64,000 nt of DNA from Atrichornis clamosus. Taxonomy: Eukaryota > Chordata > Aves > Passeriformes > Menuridae. The notes under the pieces are model-generated. The model was not told where the DNA came from, ran no database searches, and saw nothing but the letters and a program-made list of their open reading frames with translations. The stretch covers positions 43,124-107,123 of the forward strand of contig WBMZ01012767.1 of assembly GCA_013400975.1 (NCBI GenBank), written 5' to 3'. Shown piece by piece: positions 28,788-57,659 of this stretch (its first letter is position 1; the number at the start of each line of letters is the position of its first letter). A program made the position numbers and the translations under genes.

Positions 28788-28903
28788 ATACTCTGGTTTC
28801 TCTTCAGATCGTATAAATCTTTCGCCTTTTACTAAAGATTTCCGTGGAGAGGAACAGGCACGAGTGTCGAAGAATTTTTTGAGGCTCCATTTTGGTGGAG
28901 CTA
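28788..28903 (+). ncRNA. RNU5: U5 spliceosomal snRNA, copy 1
   Basis: This 116-nt gene begins ATACTCTGGTTTCTCTTCAG. It contains the invariant loop I (CGCCTTTTACTAAAG), which aligns exons in the spliceosome, the Sm site AATTTTTTGAGG, and a 3' hairpin GCTCCA/TGGAGC. The 5' end ATACTC can pair with GAGTGT. A 3' box (GGTTAAAAGTAGAG) follows at 28914-28927. With intact promoter, RNA body and 3' box, it should be expressed. It is the first of three plus-strand copies between the ARMH1 relic and KIF2C. In human, U5 genes also lie in this 1p34.1 interval. Confidence 0.95.
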
Positions 28904-29651
28904 TCTTTCTTTTGGTTAAAAGTAGAGCAGTGGGCAGACAATTAAAAGGCGTTTGTTTCTCGTAGCGGTGTATTTACGCTGGCGTGAGACTCGTGGCTGT
29001 TCGAGCCTAGACGCGGAGTCTGCTGCTAAGGCGTTATTGGCGCCCACAGAGGAGCGGATGCAGGGGGGTTTGGCCAGGCTGCCGGCAGCGCTTTTTGTGT
29101 CTTTCCTCACTGCCCCTACGCCCGCCAGGGCGGCTGCCTCATTACCCTTGTCTGGTCAGAAAATGCGTGAACACCGGGCGGGACTCGGGCAACCCCTTCT
29201 CCTGCCCCCGGCGATGCAGCGGAGCAGCTGCGTGCCTGCCGTTCGGACTTCGGGAGAAGCGGCCAGCCGGGGACCTGCCCCGCTATACCGGGCACTCCAG
29301 CCCTGCCCGGCCGCCGCTCAGGCGCTGTTGATGCCTCTCGGGGCTCCCAGAACGGCCCAATCGTTACTGCCCGGAGCTCAGCGCCGTGCGCGGGGCCCTA
29401 CCGCGACCCGTCTCGGTGCCGAGCTCCGGTCCGTGGCGGGGCCGTACGATGGCCTTTCCCGAAGCCGCCTTTTTGCCTCTACGCGGTGCTGTCCGTGGCG
29501 ACGATGCGACCAAACCCGAGCGTCGCGGGATCCTTTCCACTCCCGCTCATTTTGTCCCCAGTGGCCCCGCTCCGCTCCGCCCGCCCCGGCAGGACGGCAC
29601 GAAGCAACAGACTTGGTCGGGGCGGGCCGCCTCTTCAGCTTGTTGTGAGCA

Positions 29652-29816
29652 GCATACCGGGGATGCAGTGCGGGCAGCGCCGGGCCGGCCCTGGCCGGCG
29701 TAGGCTCGGGCCAGCCGGGCTGCGGTACCGGCGGGGGGCTGGTGCCGAGTCGGATGAGGCGCCGGGGAAGTGGGGCGTAGGGGGAGGAACTGAGTGACAG
29801 TCGCCGTGTCCTGTGG
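29652..29816 (+). promoter_or_regulatory. U5 copy 2 promoter: degraded DSE, intact PSE
   Basis: The PSE GTCGCCGTGTCCTGTGG sits at 29800-29816, again 61 bp upstream. At the DSE position, GCATACCGGGGATGCAGTGCG (from about 29652) aligns with the ATTTGCAT-ACCCAGGGTGCA block of the other copies, but the octamer is lost (its first half reads GAGCA) while the ZNF143-like half survives in part. Confidence 0.6.
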
Positions 29817-29860
29817 GGCAGCAGCTAGGAGTGGGTAGGTGTGCCGGGAAGTATGGGGGT

Positions 29861-29976
29861 ATACTCCGGTTTCTCTTCAGATCGTATAAATCTTTCGCCT
29901 TTTACTAAAGATTTTCGTGGAGAGGAACAAGTACGAGTGTTAAAGAATTTTTTGAGGCTCCATTTCGGTGGAGCTG
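29861..29976 (+). ncRNA. RNU5: U5 spliceosomal snRNA, copy 2 (divergent variant)
   Basis: 116 nt with the invariant loop I and Sm site intact. It differs from the other copies at several sites: ATACTCCGG instead of ATACTCTGG, GATTTTCGTGG instead of GATTTCCGTGG, AACAAGTACGAGTGTTAAAG in the 3' arm, and a terminal GAGCTG. The pairing ATACTC/GAGTGT is kept. The 3' box is weak (GCATAAAGAAAGGGA near 29988). With its degraded octamer this copy is probably a weak variant or an early pseudogene. Confidence 0.8.
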
Positions 29977-30203
29977 GCCTTATTCTGGCATAAAGAAAGG
30001 GAGTGGTAATACAGGTGTTGGGTAGGATGGGTGCTTGTTCGGTTACGGTGTTGAAGTGCATGAAAATAAGCGATCTCTCGCTATTCGGACCACGCGGATA
30101 ATGGATATGCTCCGGGACCCGTATCAGCAATACTAGCTCGCCCCGCCCGTACGCGCCGCTGGCTCCTCCTCTTCCTCATCACCGGCGCCCCGTTACCGGG
30201 CTG

Positions 30204-30373
30204 ATTTGCATACCCAGGGTGCCCCGCGGCCCCGCCGGTGTCCGGGGCCCCGGCCGCTGTCCCTCCCGGGCAGTGGGGGCTGCCCAGCGTGTGCGCCCTG
30301 CGGATCCGGGTCGGGCCAGGGGCGCAGGGCCGGCAGCGCTGGCGAGGCGGACGAGCGTCGCCCTGCCTTTTGT
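30204..30373 (+). promoter_or_regulatory. U5 copy 3 promoter: octamer/ZNF143-type DSE and PSE
   Basis: Octamer ATTTGCAT at 30204-30211, fused to ACCCAGGGTGCCCCGCGG. PSE GTCGCCCTGCCTTTTGT at 30357-30373, about 62 bp before the RNA start. Confidence 0.85.
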
Positions 30374-30418
30374 GTCGTGGGGCAGACGAGGGCTCTGTCG
30401 GGGGAGGAAGCACAGGTC

Positions 30419-30534
30419 ATACTCTGGTTTCTCTTCAGATCGTATAAATCTTTCGCCTTTTACTAAAGATTTCCGTGGAGAGGAACAGGCACGAGTGTCG
30501 AGTAATTTTTTGAGGCTCCATTTCGGTGGAGCTA
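30419..30534 (+). ncRNA. RNU5: U5 spliceosomal snRNA, copy 3
   Basis: 116 nt, nearly identical to copy 1 (same 5' 80 nt); the linker before the Sm site reads GTGTCGAGTAATTTTTT. The 3' hairpin is GCTCCA-TTTCG-GTGGAGC. A 3' box GTTACAAAGACAGA lies at 30546-30559. Loop I and Sm site are intact, so it is expected to be functional. Confidence 0.95.
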
Positions 30535-30959
30535 CGTTTCTTTCAGTTACAAAGACAGAACTTAAGAATGGGTTGGCATCAGGCTGATCTAAGGTGGCAT
30601 GGGTTTTGGAAAGGTTGTTACTTTCTGTATGCTCCCGTCGTTCTTCGCTTAGGGTACCTCACGTCCTGCAGGGCTAAAGCCACCGCTCTGATAGGTAGGG
30701 AAGGTGCGGGGGGCTGTCCCCTGAGGCGGGGGATGCAGCAGCAAGGGCTGTCCGAGTCGAGGCTTGAGGCGGTGGTTGCCTGCAGAACTAGCGCTACCCT
30801 GCAGGCCTCCACTGGAGAATGGTGGAGTTCCAGCGCTGGGTGTTTCCTCCTCCCGGGTCAGCAGTGCAGGTTGCAGCTGCCCAGGCTGCCTGAGCTGTGG
30901 CATCTACATAGATCAGGATCTGTAGCCACAGTGTTTTCCTAAGGAGTGGTTCCTGAAAA

Positions 30960-32765
30960 ACTACATACATCCTCCTTTCATGCTAGCAGTGTAGTTCCAC
31001 CTCTAACATCTTAGAAGTGTTTCAAAGCATCATTCTCTCCTTCCTAATGCTCATATGCACCCAAACACACTTTGGCTGACAGAGCCTGTACTGTATTCTC
31101 TACAGAGTTGGGAGCCACAGCAAGCACTGAAAATCTTTTTTAACATGAGCCACCCATTGGAAAACCTAATGCCTATGAGTGAACTGCAGAATCCTGAATG
31201 AAATTCAGCCATTTGTGCTAAAATTGGTTCATTCAGTATGAATTTCCTGCAGTGTCCACATGATAGTGCTGTCAGAACACTTTCTGCAAATGCAGGTGAA
31301 AGAAAACACTTGGTGGGGAGGGAGGCAAACCTGTAGATTTTCCCCGTGACATGCTCTCAGAAGTAATGGTGGTGATGTTTGAGTCCTAGGTTCTTTATGG
31401 TCACACAAGAAACTTGCCAGACTTTAATACATACCAGGAAGCTCCTGCCAATCATTAAACAATTGGTTCTCAGGAAGCCCAAGTGTTAAATGATTGTTAA
31501 TCCATGCACAGATGAACATTTCTTGTTTATTTTGGAACCTTCCTAAGTGGTGATGCTACTAGCACAGGATAGGAACACAGCATTTTCCACTGGGGTTCCA
31601 TGATGAGGCCTAGACTCATGTTATTGTGTGCTTCTTCCCCCACCGAAGGTAGGGGCTGATGGCCTGCAGATCAGGTCTCTAGCTCCTGGAGTGGATATAC
31701 AGATTAGTAAGAGGGAAGGTAAAACAAATGAGGGGCAATACTTTGTTCCTTGCACAGGGAAAGGCTGGATAATCCTAGAGTAGTAACACCTGAAGTAGAA
31801 CAGGACTCTCTTGCTTTTGTCCAGACTAATTAGGGCATAACAGCCCTTTTACTCTGGCTGTGCCATCTTAGTGTGATGCAGGCAGAGCCCAGGTCCAAGT
31901 CAGCTCTGACAGTTCAGAAAGGCTCAGGGTGTTCAGCCCCACACTGCTCCCAGTATCTAAACTGTTGATCACAAAGTGCCCCAGTTATGGAGGAGGATCC
32001 TGCCTGGGTTGAAGTATTCTTTAGCTGCTTGTGACTAATGTTTGCTCACATCCCACAAAGATCCCTAACTCTTTTGCTGTCTTTTCCAGGTCGGACCTGA
32101 AACATGTCACACAAAAATGAATCCAGTCCCAGATGAATAATTAGCCTCCAATATAGTGGGCATACCCAGAGACATGGCAAGGATGCATCCCTAGAAAGTG
32201 AATGCAGAGCTGAGGGGCACTGTCACTTAAATTACACCCTTGACTTTCACAGGGAGAAGGCAGCACTAGGGAAAGAGAGAGTAATGGTAGAAGAATCCCT
32301 TTGTGATCTGGTGTTTGCATGCTGCAGCCTGTGTTGCTGAACCTAGAGTCCACAAGACTGTTTTGTCCTTTCCAAGACAAACCGTGGACTGAGCTGAACA
32401 AATGAGAAAGAGCAGGCACTTGCACATGCCTCACAACTGTTCCTTCCCCTGCTCTTTCCCAGAGGACAGAGTATGTAGGGCTACGTGAGGACCCAGGTTG
32501 AACATAAGAGCCAGGGCAGCACATTTCTGCACCTGAGCCAGCCTCACCCATGTTCGGCAGGTTTGACCCAACAGGATCTCAAAATTAAGAGACAAAACTT
32601 ACTTTGAGTGGTTTTTATGTAAACTTTATAAGTAGAAAGACTTTGGAAAGAAACTTCATCCAAGAAATCAGCTTCCCTACACAACCACTCTGTCTTTAGG
32701 AGCTGTTAAGACTTTATCAAAATCAGCAAGAAACATTTTTTACAGGACAGAAGATAATTAAATCC
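30960..32765. other. Intergenic DNA between the U5 cluster and the KIF2C 3' end
   Basis: No coding exon, RNA gene or clear repeat is seen. This is where the missing 3' exons of ARMH1 would be expected by synteny; I found no convincing trace. A weak resemblance near 30.84-30.90 kb (AVQVAAAQAA followed by a stop) is too short to call. Confidence 0.5.
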
Positions 32766-32772
32766 AAGAACA

Positions 32773-32782
32773 TTTATTTATT
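32773..32782 (-). terminator. KIF2C: KIF2C poly(A) signal (two overlapping AATAAA)
   Basis: TTTATTTATT on the plus strand reads AATAAATAAA on the minus strand, about 425 bp beyond the KIF2C stop codon. This gives a short 3'UTR ending near 32750. Confidence 0.7.
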
Positions 32783-33206
32783 CAACTTCTTAAAATACTG
32801 GTTTTCACAATTACGTAGTCCATTTCTTTATAGAAAAGCAAAACTTGCAACAGTTTTGCAATGTTTCAAGCACATCTGGAAAGGTTATATACTATACATG
32901 TGTATTTAGTTCTATTAGGGGAGACCATTGTCACTATCAAAGGGCCAGACGCCAGACAGCTCTCAGGCAGAGACTGCAGACTCTCAGGCCCCCTCCCCAA
33001 GCCTTTTAGTGGGTGCATTTTAACACTTTGCTGGGTACCCTGATACAGGCCATGGAGAAAAAGGCTGCCGTGTTCACTGCCCTTGGGCACACATGACCTG
33101 AAGACACTCTACCACACTAAAACAGGAGTGATACAATCACTGACAAACATGCAAGACAAGACAAGTGCATGCAAGATTGCTTGTGAACCAGGTTTTGCTG
33201 TAATGA

Positions 33207-49891
<16,685 letters not shown>

Positions 49892-50170
49892 GGCACGGGC
49901 AGGGGGACAGGAACCACGTCCCGCCCCAGCAGCGAAACACCCACCCGGCAACCGCCGCCGGTTTAAACCCCGCGCGCCGGCGTGCCGCGGGGGCTGCCGG
50001 GAGTCGCCGCGGAACTACATCTCCCGGCAGGCCACGCCCCCCAGCTTTCATAGGGCTTTAGGCGGGGGGGCGCGGGGCCTGCCGGGAGATGTTGTCCCGG
50101 GGCGCAGGCAGGACTGCGGCTCCTGGGGGCGGAGGTGTGGGCGATCGGCCCCGCTGCGTGAGCGCGGCTT
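49892..50170 (-). promoter_or_regulatory. KIF2C: KIF2C CpG-island promoter with palindrome and inverted ZNF143-like motifs
   Basis: Upstream of the KIF2C ATG lies a 10-bp palindrome GGTTTAAACC (49960-49969). Its TTTAAA core is one of the known CHR variants bound by DREAM/MMB at G2/M genes, which suits a mitotic gene. Further out, ACTACATCTCCCGGCAGGC (50014-50032) and its inverted near-copy GCCTGCCGGGAGATGTTGT (50077-50095) match in 18 of 19 bases and resemble the ZNF143/SBS promoter motif. A shorter related word (GCTGCCGGGAGTC) lies near 49994. No TATA box is seen. Confidence 0.6.
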
Positions 50171-50353
50171 GGAGCGGGCGGAAGGGCCGCGGGACCTCCA
50201 GCCATGATCGCACAAGACGACAAGCTCGGTAGTGGGGTGCTGCAAAAATTGGGTTAGGGTGGCTAGACAACACAGGTAGTGATACTGTTTTGTTATAAGC
50301 ACACAACTCTGTTTTTAGTTGATTTTTTTTTCTATTTTTAACCAAAACAAATG

Positions 50354-50469
50354 TAGCTTCACCGAAGTGAAGCCTCAAAAAATTCTTTAGCACTCGTGCT
50401 TGTTCCTCTCCACGGAAATCTTTAGTAAAAGGCGAAAGATTTATACGATCTGAAGAGAAACCAGAGTAT
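50354..50469 (-). ncRNA. RNU5: U5 spliceosomal snRNA, copy 4
   Basis: 116 nt on the minus strand, start at 50469. Loop I and the Sm site are intact. The 3' hairpin is GCTTCAC-TTCG-GTGAAGC: relative to the other copies both arms are changed (C-G to U-A) and a perfect UUCG tetraloop is formed. This compensatory change argues for selection on a functional RNA. A 3' box (GGTTAAAAATAGA, minus strand) lies at 50331-50343. Confidence 0.95.
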
Positions 50470-50513
50470 GACTTTCGCTTCCTCCCGAACACAGCCCCCG
50501 TCTGTGCCACGAC

Positions 50514-50689
50514 ACAAAAGACAGGGTGACGCTCGCGCGCCGCCGCTCCTGGCCCTGCGCCCCCGGCCCAGCGTGGCCCCGCGGGACCACACGCCGCGCA
50601 GACCCCACAGCTCGGGGGCAGCGCAGCGCCGGACACCGGCCGGGGCGCCGGACACGGGCCGGGCCGCGGGGCACCCTGGGTATGCAAAT
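50514..50689 (-). promoter_or_regulatory. U5 copy 4 promoter: octamer/ZNF143-type DSE and PSE
   Basis: PSE GTCACCCTGTCTTTTGT (minus strand, 50530-50514) ends 61 bp upstream of the start. Octamer ATTTGCAT (minus strand, 50689-50682) is fused to ACCCAGGGTGCCCCGCGG, the same composite as copy 3, including its right half. Confidence 0.85.
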
Positions 50690-50782
50690 CAACCCGGTAA
50701 CGGGGCGGGGCGGGCCCAGCCATGCGGGGTGCACCGGGGCAGGTCACGGTGCTCAGCCCCAAGGGGCTGGCGGGTCCCCGTC

Positions 50783-50930
50783 GTAGTTTAACCCCAGCTG
50801 GGCACCACGGAGTCCCTCACTCACTGCCTCTGCCCCACGGGAAGGGCAAAAGTTAGAAACTCATGGTTTAAGACATAAGTAGTTTAATAATTAAAACGAA
50901 ATTGTATTAAATTAAAAATTGTAAGGAAAA
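50783..50930. repeat. Avian interspersed repeat fragment (family not named)
   Basis: GTAGTTTAACCCCAGCTGGG, then CACCACGGAGTCCCTCACTCA, AAACTCATGGTTTAAGACA and AGTTTAATAATTAAAACG resembles a dispersed element I associate with neoavian genomes. It abuts the 3' end of the CR1 copy. I cannot assign the family or show its ends, and it has no coding capacity. Confidence 0.45.
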
Positions 50931-50934
50931 TAAA

Positions 50935-51925
50935 ATGGAATCGTAGAACGGTTTGGGGTTGGAAGGAACCTTAAAGATCATCTCCTTCCCATTTCCATGC
51001 CATGGGAAGGCTCCTAATAGACCAAATTGCTCAAAGCCCCATCCAACCTGGTCTTGAGCACTTCCAGGGATGAGGTAGTCACAGCTTCTCTGGGCAACGT
51101 GTTCCAGTGTCTCACTACCCTCACTGTAAAGAACTTCTTTCTAATATCTAATCTAAATCTCTCCTCTTTTAATTTAACAATGTTTCCTCTTGTACTATCA
51201 CTACATGCCTTTGTAAGAAGTCATTCTCTCTCTTGCTTGTAGGCCCCCTCTAAGTACTGAAAGGCCTCAATAAGGTCTCCCCAGACCCTTTTCCAGGCTT
51301 AACAACCCCAGCTCTCTCAGTATGTCTTCACAGGAGAGGGACTCCAGCCCTTTGATCATCTTCATGGCCTGCTCTGAACTAGCTCCAACAGGTCCATGTC
51401 TTTCTTGTGCTGGGGACTGAAGAGCTGAAAGCAGCACTGCAGGTGGGGGTCTCATGAAAGCAGAGTAGAGGGGCAGAATCACTGCCCTCAGCCTGCTGCA
51501 CAGGATGCAGTTGGATTTCAGGGCTGTAACTGCACGCTGTTGGCTCACATCCAGCTTTTCATCCATGAGAACCCCCAATTCTTTTTTTGGCAGGACTGCT
51601 CTCAGTGAGTTCTCCAGTCTGTTCTCCAGTTCTTCTCATGTCTGGGATTGTCCCGACTCAGAGGCAGCACCTTGCACTTGGACTTGTTGAACTTCATGAA
51701 GTTCTCGTGGTCCTAAGTTTGTTCAGGTCCCCCTGGATGGCACCCTGTCCTTCAGGGGTGTCACCCACACCACTCACCTTGCAAACTGGCTGAGGGTGCA
51801 CTCCATCTGTGTCATTTATAAAGATATGAAAAGCCCCACTCCCAAGACACAGCCCTGAGGGACAGCGTTCATCACCTGCCTGTACCTAGACATAACATCA
51901 ATACCCACAGCTTTCAAGCTGCGGC
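50935..51925 (-). mobile_element. CR1 LINE fragment, 5'-truncated, minus strand
   Basis: The minus-strand 3' end is the CR1 tail (GGTTCCTTCCAACCCCAAACC then GTTCTACGATTCCATT). Inside, the minus strand encodes the C-terminal part of the CR1 reverse-transcriptase ORF, including a DTDGVHPQ-like segment and GVLMDEKLDVSQQ, AVILPLYSAFMRP and MIKGLESLSCEDILRELGLLSLEK. The ORF is broken by stops and frameshifts, so the copy is dead. About 1 kb remains of a roughly 4.5-kb element. CR1 is the dominant LINE of birds and also occurs in other reptiles. It sits between U5 copies 4 and 5. Confidence 0.93.
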
Positions 51926-52052
51926 TGTCCGGCCATTCTTAATAATAAACTTTTTTTAAAAAGGACACAATTTTATTGTGGGCAGGTACACCAAGTGTTG
52001 TATAAGTTCGTCACCCTCTTAAGTTGCATCTATTTTTTAACCAGAATAGGGA

Positions 52053-52168
52053 TAGCTCCACCAAAGTGGAGCCTCAAAAAATTTCTCGACACTCGTGCCT
52101 GTTCCTCTCCACGGAAATCTTTAGTAAAAGGCGAAAGATTTATACGATCTGAAGAGAAACCAGAGTAT
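52053..52168 (-). ncRNA. RNU5: U5 spliceosomal snRNA, copy 5
   Basis: 116 nt on the minus strand, start at 52168, with intact loop I and Sm site. The 3' hairpin is GCTCCAC-TTTG-GTGGAGC. A 3' box GGTTAAAAAATAGA (minus strand) lies at 52029-52042. It stands head-to-head with RPS8, about 0.6 kb from the RPS8 start, so the two promoters share one CpG island. Confidence 0.95.
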
Positions 52169-52212
52169 ACCACACCTTTCACTCGCGCAATTACCAGCCC
52201 CCGGCTGTTTCT

Positions 52213-52390
52213 CTCAAGGACATGGCGACTTGGGCGGTGCCCCGGTTCGACCGCTCGCCACCCCCGTCTGTTCCCCTGGTAGTGACGCGGAACGGGCCGC
52301 GGGCCCGGGCGGAGTAGCCCCGGAGATCGGCAGCGGAAAATGCGACACGGACCGCGCCGCCGGCCCGAGGTGCACACTGGGCATGCAAAT
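52213..52390 (-). promoter_or_regulatory. U5 copy 5 promoter: octamer DSE and PSE
   Basis: PSE GTCGCCATGTCCTTGAG (minus strand, 52229-52213) ends 61 bp upstream. Octamer ATTTGCAT (minus strand, 52390-52383) is followed by GCCCAGTGTGCACCTCGGG, a diverged version of the ZNF143-like site of the other copies. Confidence 0.82.
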
Positions 52391-52399
52391 GAATCAATA

Positions 52400-52775
52400 C
52401 TAACGAGCCATATGCTAATGACGCTCCCACGGCCCGCAGCTAGGGTGCGCGAGGGCTGTTGTGCCCGCTCGGCATCGCCGCGGGATACCGGGTCCAGGAC
52501 CTTTGCCAGAGGCGTTCGCGCGGTGACCCGCGAGAAAGGAAGGACGAGCCCGCGGCCGGCAGACACCCGACCATGCCCGCTCCGTGCCGGGCCCGCGGGC
52601 AGAGTCGGCCCCTCGGGCCGCCGCCATGCCCCGCCTCCCCTCAGCGCCGCCGCGTCGCCAGGCAACGGCGTGCGCCTCGCGCTGGCGGCGCGATGATATC
52701 ACCGCCTCGCGAGAACTCGCCCCGCCAAGCCGCCCCGCGAACTTCCGCCCCGCCTCTTTGCGCTGGTGCTGCACC
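52400..52775 (+). promoter_or_regulatory. RPS8: RPS8 promoter and 5'TOP leader
   Basis: CpG island without a TATA box. A pyrimidine tract CCTCTTT (52753-52759) lies 17-23 bases before the ATG and fits the 5' terminal oligopyrimidine start of ribosomal-protein mRNAs, which places them under mTOR-dependent translation control. The palindromic word CTCGCGAGA (about 52706-52714) is a common core element of such promoters. The leader is very short (about 23 nt). Confidence 0.7.
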
Positions 52776-57602
<4,827 letters not shown>

Positions 57603-57628
57603 ATTAAAACTATTGTAATGAGAGAATG

Positions 57629-57634
57629 AATAAA
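57629..57634 (+). terminator. RPS8: RPS8 poly(A) signal
   Basis: AATAAA lies 27 bases after the stop codon, giving a very short 3'UTR as is usual for ribosomal-protein mRNAs. GT-rich sequence (GGTTGTGTGC) follows about 25 bases later. Confidence 0.85.
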
Positions 57635-57659
57635 ACCAAGAGTCTACTACAGTAACAGG

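Noticed and set aside
28953..29648. 231-codon plus-strand frame between U5 copies 1 and 2
   Set aside because: It lies in a CpG island, is rich in A, R, P and S, and overlaps other frames; it looks like a compositional artefact.
50058..50762. 234-codon minus-strand frame across U5 copy 4
   Set aside because: It simply reads through the U5 RNA gene and its promoter; the same peptide (SGFSSDRINLSPFTKDF) appears at every U5 copy because the RNA is identical.
52030..52665. 211-codon minus-strand frame across U5 copy 5
   Set aside because: Same artefact: read-through of the snRNA sequence and CpG-rich promoter.
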